Source: Nitrososphaerota archaeon (GTDB taxonomy: Archaea; Thermoproteota; Nitrososphaeria; Nitrososphaerales; CADDZS01). Taken from it: a stretch of DNA of 17,385 nucleotides. Positions 1-6,395 of the stretch are shown piece after piece (the stretch's first letter is position 1; every line of letters starts with the position of its first letter). The stretch is from the NCBI GenBank assembly GCA_027314685.1, contig DAHVAI010000002.1, positions 1-17,385 of the forward strand, read 5' to 3'. The notes under the pieces are model-generated. The model worked only from the letters and a program-made list of their open reading frames with translations. It had not been told where the DNA came from and searched no databases. The position numbers and the translations under genes are program-made.

Positions 1-252
1 ATGAACACGACCCTAGTGCGTGCGAGGAAACAACTCGGTATCAAGAGTCATATCTCGAGCCCTCGTATTGAAAATCTAGACAACAACAATGTACTCGAAA
101 GTGCGAATGGAATCCTCAGAGCTAGATACAATTTGACCAAAAGACTTGGTAACCTTGAAAGTGGAAGAGACATTGCAAACGGAATAAGGACTATCTTACG
201 ACCTCATTCTCCGCTTGGCAAGAAATTGTCCGGGACTTCTAAGCGTCTTTGA
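1..252 (+). pseudogene. DDE transposase, C-terminal remnant
   Basis: The 83-codon frame carries the end of a DDE/integrase-fold transposase of the kind common in archaeal insertion sequences. An Asn-rich lead-in (NNNVLESANG) resembles the NNxIERxNG element holding the last catalytic glutamate. It is followed by an Arg-rich helix (RARYNLTKRLGNL) and a GIRTILRPHSPL segment matching the usual G-x-xxYNF-RPH-xL-NGxTPAE tail. The tyrosine-asparagine of that tail and the TPAE motif are lost or degraded, and the first two acidic catalytic residues would lie left of the window or are missing. I cannot tell whether the gene is intact upstream; the eroded tail suggests a remnant. The family match is from memory of the motif; the exact IS family is not known. 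Confidence 0.55.
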
Positions 253-801
253 CAAAACTACTACAGACTAACAAATGAGATACGAACCAGAGAAACTTAA
301 CGCAGAAGTCTCTTGTTGTTTCAAGGATTGAATCGACTCATTAGGTCTAGAATTGTGCTGTGTTGAAAATATGAAAAGGTCTCTTTCCCCGTAGTACTGC
401 TGGGAAAAGGTCGGCTGGCTCTTAATCGTGCTGGTCCGAATGAGACCTGTGTGGCAGAGGGGAACGAGAGTTCCGCTGACCTAGGTTCTATGAAGCAAAA
501 CTCAATGCGCGGAAGAGCACGTGGCTTTCTCGGATGCAGCAGGAGGTTAGGCCGTTCATCGGACATAAGAGGAGGAGTGAAAATATTACTCCGAGAAGAA
601 AATCGCGGACTGAAAACAGAGCGTTGGATCTTTTCTCAAATTCAACAGAATTCGTTTCGATGAAACGCTGTGCGAAAATCACGAATTGGTGGACCCTGGC
701 GTATCATAGAAGAAATGCACTTGCAGAGGCGAAAAGAAGCAACATAGCAAGCAAAGCGCTTACAGATGCGGAATTTGTTGTTACTTTGAATCTGGAAATG
801 A
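253..801. other. gene-poor stretch with many stops
   Basis: No convincing gene. Several overlapping frames of 60-100 codons exist on both strands, none with a recognisable domain. In one plus frame (about 710-826, after a TAG at 707-709) the translation has a C-x-C then C-x-x-C spacing (KKCTCRGEKK, YRCGICCYFESG) that could be the relic of a zinc ribbon. The stretch lies just downstream of a transposase remnant and reads as decayed sequence. Confidence 0.4.
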
Positions 802-1050
802 CAATCGCAAACCTGTCTCTGTTTAGCCTCTTCCTATCGCCATGGTGCTGATCTCGGGTCAGAGGAGGATCTCGTCAAAGAGCTCAGAGGAGCACCCAGC
901 AAAACCGTCATTGGACTGACTTCGTTCGGTCAGGTCTGTTACGAGGCGAAATGGGAATTCGAGCTGTCCAATATTCTCCTTGGGATAAGCCTTCTTTGCC
1001 TAAAACTAGAGCTGTGGACGTGGTATGTTCGCCCTATCGCTTCTAAATGA
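802..1050 (+). pseudogene. unidentified 82-codon open frame without a start codon
   Basis: The frame between a TGA at 799-801 and a TGA at 1048-1050 is open for 82 codons but contains no ATG, GTG or TTG. Its middle part looks like real protein: an acidic helix (GADLGSEEDLVKELRGAPSK), then TVIGLTSFGQVCYEAKWEFE and a hydrophobic stretch. I do not recognise the family. It may be the C-terminal end of a gene whose N-terminal part has been lost or shifted out of frame in the decayed sequence upstream. It overlaps the antisense broken membrane-protein gene by about 110 bases, so at most one of them is intact there. Chance opening is a real alternative. Confidence 0.28.
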
Positions 1051-1577
1051 GGATCGGCTCTTTTTTTGACCCAATCGATTGGCGAGAACACAATGCAGGC
1101 AAAATGGCTGTGCCTTCCCATAACGACATTCGCTGGCGACAATACTTCGCAGCCCTGATCTATTCTCCATCCGGAAAAAAGCATGGCCACACCCACCTAT
1201 GTGAGAGCCGGTATTTGCAAGAAACCGGATCCGAAAAGGAAGGAGATGGTGAAGATCACAATGGGTGGAATGCTCGCCAATACTGTTCCCAGCCACCTGT
1301 TAAGATTTCGAAGGTATGTAATAGACGCATGGTGAACGAGCAGGTAAAATGCAAAGAATCCAAGCGTAGTGGCAAGTGCAAGGGAAATTGAAGTATGGTC
1401 TGAGGAGTATGTGCTACCCAATAAGCCCACCGACCTTCCAGGGAAAAAATAGTATGGCGCGCTCAAGAGGAACAGATACCTAAGAGAAGGAAACGTAAGA
1501 CACGCCCGACCGGGCCCATATACGACACACTCATCAGATTCGCCCAGATTTTCCATTTCGTTGCAGCAAGCGACCAT
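939..1577 (-). pseudogene. multi-helix membrane protein, interrupted by TAG
   Basis: Read on the minus strand from about 1577 (ATG options at 1577 and 1556), one frame encodes a hydrophobic protein with about three to four membrane segments, including SISLALATTLGFFAFYLLVH and a second helix around ASIPPIVIFTISFLFG. A TAG at 1197-1199 ends it after 126 residues, but the same frame continues for another 85 codons with WVGVAMLF-like hydrophobic sequence and then GCEVLSPANVVMGRHSHFAC followed by IVFSPIDW. That tail resembles the C-terminus of the upstream regulator (GCEITAIPNL ... SCVITPFN), so the sequence beyond the stop looks functional in origin. A TGG-to-TAG change would explain the break. 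It overlaps the upstream regulator gene by 23-44 bases, suggesting an operon. I do not recognise a named family. Confidence 0.55.
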
Positions 1578-2208
1578 TCGGGACGTTGAAGGGAGTTATG
1601 ACGCATGAACAGTACCACTTTTTGCTTGTGAAGAGGTTGGGAATTGCTGTAATCTCGCACCCTGGATAACCAGTTACTGCTGATATAAGGAAGGAGACTC
1701 CAAAAAAGCCTAGCACTGCGACACCTCCGATCCCCAATGAGATGGAAGAAGAGCCTATGACAAAAACCAGATAGTCGTGGCCCGAAAGGAAGTAGCTTCC
1801 AATCACAGCGAGCGTCAATGCCAACAGAACCGATCCGATGGAAAGCCTAACTAGAGTTCCCGTTCTGCTTATTTGGTGATCGCGCGCTATCTCATTTCTA
1901 GCCGGTAGGCAGCACAAGTTCTCGAGCGAAGAGCCCGATTTCTCGCTCTCTCGATAGATGTCCAGCGCTCTCTTCCCTACCCACGTTAAACGATAAGATC
2001 CATTAAACTCGACAGATATCAGCAGAGACATCTTCTGGAGGTGGTGCTGAAGCTGGCCGCTGCTTTCCATCCCGAGCTCCTTCTTCAAAGAGGAAAATGT
2101 CAGTTCATTACCTTCCAAAAGTGTAAGTATTTTGACCCTGGTCGGATGCGAAAGCGCCTGAAAGATCAGATATCTATCTTCGTTCGGAAGGTCTTTTGTT
2201 TCGGTCAT
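1534..2208 (-). CDS. ArsR-like winged-helix regulator with two membrane helices
   Basis: A 224-residue predicted membrane-bound transcription regulator. Residues 10-85 form an ArsR-type winged helix: FQALSHPTRVKILTLLEG is the classic first helix, then LTFSSLKKELGMESSGQLQH as the recognition part, and a wing ending in LTWVGKRALDIY. A linker containing CC follows. Two membrane helices lie near 120-143 and 147-177, and the tail has GCEITAIPNL and a Cys-rich WYCSCVITP segment. I chose the ATG at 2206-2208; a TTG lies immediately upstream. Regulators with this layout are common in Nitrososphaerota and probably sense membrane or external signals, but ligand and targets cannot be read from sequence. 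It sits upstream of, and overlaps, a broken membrane-protein gene with a similar C-terminal motif. Confidence 0.85.
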   Translation of the reverse strand: MTETKDLPNEDRYLIFQALSHPTRVKILTLLEGNELTFSSLKKELGMESSGQLQHHLQKMSLLISVEFNGSYRLTWVGKRALDIYRESEKSGSSLENLCCLPARNEIARDHQISRTGTLVRLSIGSVLLALTLAVIGSYFLSGHDYLVFVIGSSSISLGIGGVAVLGFFGVSFLISAVTGYPGCEITAIPNLFTSKKWYCSCVITPFNVPNGRLLQRNGKSGRI

Positions 2209-2248
2209 CAAGCTATCATTTCACAAATGAGTCGTAACCAGCGCGCAG

Positions 2249-2256
2249 TATATAAT
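2249..2256 (-). promoter_or_regulatory. TATA-like box for the ArsR-like gene
   Basis: Minus-strand ATTATATA centred about 44 bases upstream of the chosen ATG. With the usual archaeal TATA-to-start spacing of about 26 bases, transcription would begin roughly 15-20 bases before the ATG. No Shine-Dalgarno sequence is visible in that short leader. Confidence 0.45.
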
Positions 2257-2423
2257 ACTCGGATCCTAGACACTATAAAGCGTGTCTGTTTTCAGTATCA
2301 TGTGAGCCTAATTACCTGAATTTTCACCTTGTTTTACTCACTAGGATTCTTATGCTCTCTTGATCCTTCGTCTCCGCTTAGTCGCTTGCGTCTGCAAAAC
2401 TATGATCATTTACATTCGTCTTG

Positions 2424-3494
2424 CTAGAGCTCTACAAAAACCGCTCCTGACTCTACCTTTGTCTTGTATGTTCGGACAGACGGAAAATTATCGCCGTCGA
2501 TTCCGTAGCTTCCAGCAAGGCAGGAACCGCTACGTGTATCAAAGACAGCCCCGTGCAGCGGACATTTGATCGTTTTGCCGCTCGGGTTAAACTTGCCCTT
2601 GGAAAGATCAGCCCCCAGATGGGGACACATCGGCTCGATTGCGCAAATTTCCTCATTGGATTTTGTAAGGAGAATTTCATTCCCGAGAACGGTAAACTTG
2701 TTAAAAGAGTTCTCATTTAGGTCGTCCAATTCGCACACTTTTATGAAAGAATGCGTCTCGCGGTTAGAGGACAAGTCTTGGGAGTTTATCGCTTTTCCAG
2801 CTTCCTGCAGGTGTTTTGCTTTTCGCTTGGCTCTTCTAACTTCGGTATTGTGCGTGAAAAGCTCTCTTAGGAACTTTTTTTTCTCATTGATGTCGACTGT
2901 CCATGGATTCTTACCTGCGATTTTCTCCACGAAGAGATCGTAAATGCCAAAATCCATGTACTTCTGCATCCTCGAATCGAGAACTGGTTCTGTGCAGAAC
3001 TTTACTTTGCGAACCCATTTGACGCTGCGGTTACCAAACTCGCCTGGCGCAACCACTCTTAGAGGATAACCCGCCGCTCTTGAAAGAGGCGTGCCATCCT
3101 GACCAAAAGCGAACAAGAGGTCTTGGTCTATGGGGAATATCTGGCTCGCTCCATCTCCCTCTATCAGGACAAACCGCGCGCTATCTCTGACCTTGGTCTC
3201 AGCTTTAATCACCGAAAACTCTACGCCATTCCAGACCTGCCCGAGATAACTCCAGCCGTCTATACAATGATGATCAAGACATTTTGTCACGCCGGTAAGC
3301 TTCCGAAATTCATCATATTTTAGCGAGAGCGGTTGATTTACTTCGCCATAGGTTTCAAACCTCCAGTCACTATTGTCTGACGAACTCGGAATGCCCGAGT
3401 CGTAATTATTAATCGGCCATCTGTCCAGCTGGACAACTCTCCAACCTGGAGGGATCCTGTTTGCATGATCGTTGTGTCCTTTACTTTGGCTCAA
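2424..3494 (-). CDS. Sulfite oxidase-like molybdopterin oxidoreductase fused to a Rieske domain
   Basis: A 356-residue two-domain redox enzyme. Residues 13-170 match the YedY/sulfite-oxidase-like molybdopterin fold: RIPPGWRVVQLDRWPI at the start, WRFETYGEV, then HHCIDGWSYLGQVWNGVEF, where Cys77 is the expected molybdenum ligand, and PLRVVAPGEFGNRSVKWVRK. After a basic linker (about 205-245), residues 250-356 form a Rieske domain with CPH (Cys290, His292) and CPLH (Cys311, His314) as ligands of a 2Fe-2S cluster. No Tat signal or membrane helix is visible, so a cytoplasmic location is likely. The fusion would let the cluster take electrons from the molybdenum centre; the substrate is unknown. 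Start: TTG at 3492-3494, since no ATG occurs before residue 176, and an AGGAG lies 8 bases upstream. Confidence 0.88.
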   Translation of the reverse strand: MSQSKGHNDHANRIPPGWRVVQLDRWPINNYDSGIPSSSDNSDWRFETYGEVNQPLSLKYDEFRKLTGVTKCLDHHCIDGWSYLGQVWNGVEFSVIKAETKVRDSARFVLIEGDGASQIFPIDQDLLFAFGQDGTPLSRAAGYPLRVVAPGEFGNRSVKWVRKVKFCTEPVLDSRMQKYMDFGIYDLFVEKIAGKNPWTVDINEKKKFLRELFTHNTEVRRAKRKAKHLQEAGKAINSQDLSSNRETHSFIKVCELDDLNENSFNKFTVLGNEILLTKSNEEICAIEPMCPHLGADLSKGKFNPSGKTIKCPLHGAVFDTRSGSCLAGSYGIDGDNFPSVRTYKTKVESGAVFVEL

Positions 3495-3502
3495 GATATT
3501 TT

Positions 3503-3507
3503 CTCCT
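3503..3507 (-). promoter_or_regulatory. Shine-Dalgarno deciding a TTG start
   Basis: Minus-strand AGGAG, 8 bases before the TTG at 3492-3494. It supports that TTG as the start of the molybdopterin-Rieske gene, which has no ATG near its N-terminus. Confidence 0.6.
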
Positions 3508-3585
3508 ATATAGATCTGAGACAGTCTCTAGAACTGGTCTGCGTTCCAAAGAACTACTACGCCATACAACGGTTCCAATAGTAAT

Positions 3586-4080
3586 TTAGAGCGGTTTGTT
3601 TCTTATCGTCAGTCTGGCGGGTTGGTAGGAACCAGCGATAGTGCGAAATGCGATATTGAGTCTATTGTAGCCATTGATCAATACGACTGCAAGCGTGAGG
3701 TCGACCAATTCCTTTTCGGTGAAATACTTGCTCGCAGTCTGATAAACATCATCAGGGACATGCCCTTGATCAATTCGTGTTATAGCTTCTGTCCACTCTA
3801 GGGCAGCGCGTTCCCTTTCAGTAAAGACAGGTGCTTCACGCCAAGCAGCAACAAGATAGAGTCGTTGTTCGGTTTCTCCTTTTGCCCGAGCATCTTTGGT
3901 GTGCATATCCAGACAATGAGCGCAGCCGTTGATCTGGGACGCCCTGATTTTCACCAACTCCAGTAGCGCTTCTTCTAGCCCGCACTTTTTGACGTACTCA
4001 CCCATACTACGCATTGCTTCTACAGTACCTGGAGAAGCCGCTTTGTAATCTAGACGCTTTTCCACGGGATTCATTTTCAT
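3586..4080 (-). CDS. AhpD-like / carboxymuconolactone decarboxylase-family protein
   Basis: A 164-residue all-helical protein of the carboxymuconolactone decarboxylase/AhpD superfamily. The signature is NGCAHCLDMHTKDARAKGE, giving the C-x-x-C-x3-H active site (Cys53, Cys56, His60) typical of AhpD-type alkylhydroperoxidases; the SQING lead-in and the following ERERAALEWTEAIT helix are also characteristic. Length is normal for a single-domain member. Many family members reduce peroxides through the cysteine pair; the exact substrate here is not known. Start: ATG at 4078-4080, with a short-spaced GGAG 4 bases upstream; a second ATG two codons later is also possible. It lies 91 bases upstream of the molybdopterin-Rieske gene on the same strand, so the two may be co-transcribed and share a redox role. 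Confidence 0.9.
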   Translation of the reverse strand: MKMNPVEKRLDYKAASPGTVEAMRSMGEYVKKCGLEEALLELVKIRASQINGCAHCLDMHTKDARAKGETEQRLYLVAAWREAPVFTERERAALEWTEAITRIDQGHVPDDVYQTASKYFTEKELVDLTLAVVLINGYNRLNIAFRTIAGSYQPARLTIRNKPL

Positions 4081-4120
4081 TGCACTCCAATAAATAGTTA
4101 GATCTGGTAAAATGAAAATC

Positions 4121-4128
4121 CATATTAC
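4121..4128 (-). promoter_or_regulatory. possible TATA-like box upstream of the AhpD-like gene
   Basis: Minus-strand GTAATATG centred about 45 bases before the ATG at 4080, which would put transcription start about 20 bases before the gene. It overlaps the end of the upstream gene fragment. A weak match, based on position and AT content only. Confidence 0.25.
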
Positions 4129-4395
4129 ACTTTCTGTGCGCTTTCCGCGAGTTTGTTGAGCTCTTCATATGTGATGGCTCCATTTGTTAGGCTTTCATAG
4201 GTCCCGCTATCCCTGAGTTCGCTCGCAATTCTTTTCAAAAGCCCAAGCGTCGCGCATATTGGACCCGTTGCATACTGGCTCGAGCCACGCCCAGCAGTCT
4301 TGGAGGACGCCCTTCTTCAACATAAGAGTCGCGGCGTGAACGGATTCCTCGTCCGCACGTTCCAAAGTGAAAATTGCCAAGTATCCCCGCAACAA
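4125..4395 (-). pseudogene. frameshifted C-terminal gene fragment, unidentified
   Basis: Two minus-strand frames look like consecutive parts of one helical protein. The first (down to about 4245) reads ERADEESVHAATLMLKKG, CWAWLEPVCNGSNMRDAW. The second, one base shifted, reads LLKRIASELRDSGTYESL, TNGAITYEELNKLAESAQKV and ends at a TAA at 4125-4127. The second frame has no start codon of its own. A single-base indel near 4235-4245 would join them. I do not recognise the family. The 5' side runs into the opposite-strand Ig-like fragment at about 4360, so this is probably a truncated and broken gene, although each frame alone could be chance. Confidence 0.35.
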
Positions 4396-4764
4396 AATGC
4401 GTATTTTGAGCTCTCGTGCAAAATCCAGTTCAACTCCAACCCGTCATCCAGTGCTAGTACGGACGTAATCAGCGCAGTGTACTCCGGCGACCTGCATCAC
4501 ACCTCGAGCGCAGCGACGTTCTCGATTGTGGTAAACCCGCCATGTCATGACAATGGCCAGGGCAACTGCAACGGCAATGGAAACCAACCACATGTGATCG
4601 CGGGAAATCTGTTCGGCATGCTCGGGGCCTCTGTCTCCTTCCTGACCACAAGCGCATCCAACTTGGGCGCAGCGTTTGCAGTGTCAGTGATTGGCGCGAC
4701 AGTGGCTGTGCCGCTGGTATCTCAGAGAAGCAAGATCGGGACGTACTTCCACAAGACGGGTTAA
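4300..4764 (+). pseudogene. C-terminal end of an Ig-like surface protein
   Basis: The plus frame ending at 4764 encodes the second half of an Ig-like domain, a short Asn/Gly-rich linker and a hydrophobic tail. The domain half starts near 4360: FQSENC, a 13-residue gap, then CKIQF, and AVYSGDLHHTSSAATFSIVV with NPP. This is the same pattern as the four-cysteine Ig domains of the large protein at 8730 (for example TATYNGDANNYPATATFGL). The linker reads CHDNGQGNCNGNGNQ, and the tail (AGNLFGMLGASVSFL, AAFAVSVIGATVAVPLV, then SQRSKIG) may be a membrane anchor. The nominal TTG start at 4300 has no support; the N-terminal repeats are missing, so I treat it as a truncated relic rather than a complete gene. 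Confidence 0.6.
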
Positions 4765-4773
4765 CGAATTCCA

Positions 4774-4780
4774 TTTTTTT
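4774..4780 (+). terminator. T-tract downstream of the Ig-like fragment
   Basis: Seven consecutive T residues begin 10 bases after the TAA at 4762-4764. Archaeal RNA polymerase commonly terminates at such tracts without a hairpin. It may be a leftover of the original gene's terminator. Confidence 0.35.
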
Positions 4781-5039
4781 GGCTAAATTACTGGCGCCCA
4801 GCCATGGAATTTCTGAATCAAAGGAATCTTGTAATGAGTTAGCGTTTTGAAACGAGCGTTCAATCATTCATATTTCGGAAGATAGTGAGCACATGGTCCA
4901 CGCCTGTAACGATATACAAAGCATTTTTGTTAGAGACAAGGCTCGTTTCGAGGCTCACAGAGATGTGTATGCCAGCAATGAGCAACATTGGTCGCAATAT
5001 TTTGTAGTATCCAATCTTTAGGCTAGCCTGAAATAACAA

Positions 5040-5061
5040 GTGAAAACATTTTTACTTTCAC
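5040..5061 (-). terminator. inverted repeat after the 57-residue gene
   Basis: GTGAAA and TTTCAC arms (6 bp) surround a 10-base AT-rich loop. On the minus strand the element begins 4 bases after the TGA of the small membrane-protein gene at 5066-5239. A weak, AT-rich hairpin of this kind is a plausible terminator. Confidence 0.35.
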
Positions 5062-5065
5062 TTTA

Positions 5066-5239
5066 TCAAAAAGAAGAGGAAGCGCGACCATCTGCGACCG
5101 CGATGTAAACTTCCGACACCGTGTTAGTAGTCACTGCCTCGCACGTCTGCCAAGTGCTGTAAGCTACGAATCCCGAGGCAAAAGAAATGACCAAAATCGC
5201 CAAGACAATGCCAATGAATAGTGGTGCACGAATTTGCAT
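5066..5239 (-). CDS. small single-helix membrane protein (57 aa)
   Basis: A short gene starting at the ATG at 5237-5239 and ending at TGA 5066-5068. It begins MQIRAPLFIGIVLAI and continues with LVISFASGFVAYSTWQTC, giving one strong membrane helix near residues 6-27, with a short positively charged N-terminus and a mostly polar, acidic exterior (TNTVSEVYIAVADG). No family is recognised. The layout resembles the N-terminal anchor of secreted archaeal proteins, so it could be a stand-alone small protein or the start of a truncated surface protein. A TATA-like box about 36 bases upstream and an inverted repeat just after the stop support a real transcription unit. Confidence 0.5.
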   Translation of the reverse strand: MQIRAPLFIGIVLAILVISFASGFVAYSTWQTCEAVTTNTVSEVYIAVADGRASSSF

Positions 5240-5666
5240 TTCGGTGTGGAGCCTGGTACACCAAGATTGGTAAAAATAAAACTCTTTGGAAACGAACTGC
5301 TGTTCTGATTGCTTGAACGCATGCTTTTGCTGCTCTAACTAAAGAAACAATCCCAACTGGGAGGGGAATCGCAGCATTCGCTTCCTTCACGATAGTATCG
5401 ATAGCTAGGACCACGTGCCTTCGAAGCTAAAGCCCGCTCCCGTGTCGGTACGGAAGGAGTACCAGCTATCGATGAGTTTTACCGTGAATTACCCCTTTGC
5501 AATAGATCCTTTTGTCTGATGCGTCAGCTCTGCGGTGGGGATTGTACAACTGGCGACGACTTGCGAATTGGCGGGGAATCACCGCCGTGGCAGACTGCCT
5601 ATGGGTTTCAAAGTCTTCGGTAATTTCGAGATAAAATTCTCCCTGGTGAATTTCGGTGATTGTTCC
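5240..5666. other. intergenic stretch with a short gene relic
   Basis: No intact gene. A minus-strand frame at 5405-5488 (27 codons, ends at TAG 5405-5407) reads DSWYSFRTDTGAGFSFEGTW, which resembles the WYSLPSDNNAGYSFSVSY segment in the 523-residue protein at the right end of the window; it may be a crumb of a paralogue. Longer minus-strand frames across 5124-5414 and plus-strand 5535-5726 have no recognisable content. Confidence 0.35.
5269..5279 (-). promoter_or_regulatory. TATA-like box for the 57-residue gene
   Basis: Minus-strand TTTATTTTTA-type sequence, preceded by a purine run (AAAGAG) in the position of a TFB recognition element. It is centred about 36 bases before the ATG at 5239, which would give a leader of about 10 bases and nearly leaderless translation. 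Confidence 0.4.
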
Positions 5667-5909
5667 TTACTTTTTGGTCGACTCGTTCTTCGGGAGTGTT
5701 CCAAACTGTCTTCTGAACCAATCTAGAAATCGCCCATAAACGCCACCGAACAAGATTTCCAAGACTGTGGATGAACCCAGACCGAAGAGCGCAGCTTCTA
5801 TCGACTTGCTCGTATAAAGAAAGACAGGCGTGTAGAGAATAGTCCAGAAGATGGCCATGCTTGCCGCATCGACAGCGAATCTTCTTACTGAAAATCGGGG
5901 TTTGCTCAA
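5667..5909 (-). CDS. half-length AlaE-family membrane protein
   Basis: An 80-residue protein with two membrane helices (about 12-33 and 38-58). Its end, FGGVYGRFLDWFRRQFG (residues 54-70), closely matches the C-terminal motif of the L-alanine exporter AlaE (G-x-VYGYFLDYCRR in E. coli), and the start RRFAVDAASMAIFW matches the AlaE VADTFAM motif. E. coli AlaE has 149 residues and about four helices built as two similar halves; this protein corresponds to a single half and could work as a homodimer. Transport of alanine is only inferred. Start: TTG at 5907-5909; no ATG or GTG is available in frame before a TGA. An alternative ATG at 5940 lies in another frame. A transposase tail ends 28 bases upstream. 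Confidence 0.7.
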   Translation of the reverse strand: MSKPRFSVRRFAVDAASMAIFWTILYTPVFLYTSKSIEAALFGLGSSTVLEILFGGVYGRFLDWFRRQFGTLPKNESTKK

Positions 5910-5936
5910 GATAAGACTTACTATAGAAGGATTCGG

Positions 5937-6129
5937 TCATAAAATATTGTTGTCTTCACCGAAAACGTAATCCTCTTGCTCTGATTGACTTTGGCATTCT
6001 GAAAAGTCTTCCATCGTGATTTCGCAAGCCTCTGCGGGAACCTTTCCGTTTAGTGCTGTGTGCGGTCTTGTGAAATTGTGGAATATTTGATGACCCGTCA
6101 TAATCGAAGGAGATTTCGGTAAGCTTGGG
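5937..6129 (-). pseudogene. DDE transposase, C-terminal remnant (second copy)
   Basis: A minus-strand frame ending at TGA 5937-5939 contains IMTGHQIFHNFTRPHTALNG followed by KVPAEACEI, the diagnostic tail (YNF-RPH-ALNGKTPAEA) of archaeal DDE insertion-sequence transposases. An acidic end rich in Glu, Gln and Asp follows. Only about 60 codons remain; the catalytic core is absent, and upstream of about 6135 the frame has a stop. It differs in sequence from the remnant at 1-252, so two separate insertion events are likely. I infer an IS was inserted here and then mostly deleted. Confidence 0.75.
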
Positions 6130-6290
6130 TGCTCACTGGATCAAGTATTTTGAGTACAGCCAAGCCATCCTGTCCCATGTGTTTCAGGCACTCGAGCATT
6201 GCGTGGACAACCGGAACCGAGTCAAAGCCGCGTTTTTTTCGATTCCGCACATTTTTTTGCAGCTCGTGCTTTTTTCTTATTCAAAATTTG
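6105..6290 (-). other. possible gene fragment, unidentified
   Basis: A minus-strand frame without a good start reads RKKRGFDSVPVVHAMLECL, KHMGQDGLAVLKILDPVSTQ and AYRNLLRL, then TGA. It is helix-rich and looks protein-like, but I do not recognise it. Plus-strand frames over the same bases are also open, so this could be chance. If real, it is another truncated relic next to the transposase tail. Confidence 0.25.
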
Positions 6291-6395
6291 CACCGAGTGA
6301 CCTTTACTAAAAATAGGGGTGCAAGTCAAACAAATCTATGGTAAAGATGCAATAGGGAACCTAATTTCCTCTCTTTCTCGGAAGTATCTCTATAC

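Larger units (their letters stand above)
4765..5065. other. intergenic stretch, no gene seen
   Basis: Apart from the T-tract at its left end and an inverted repeat at its right end I see no coding sequence, RNA gene or repeat here. Confidence 0.4.

Noticed and set aside
534..851. Plus-strand frame of 105 codons
   Set aside because: No domain, unusual composition, and competing open frames over the same bases; not supported as a gene.
1047..1391. Plus-strand frame of 114 codons
   Set aside because: Basic, low-complexity translation opposite the membrane-protein frame, whose hydrophobic segments and tail motif are far more convincing.
5124..5414. Minus-strand frame of 96 codons
   Set aside because: Overlaps the promoter and body of the better-supported 57-residue gene in another frame; its second half reads as a shadow.
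5608..5940. Minus-strand 110-codon frame starting with ATG
   Set aside because: Overlaps the AlaE-like frame, which has clear family motifs; this frame is basic and featureless beyond its first residues.
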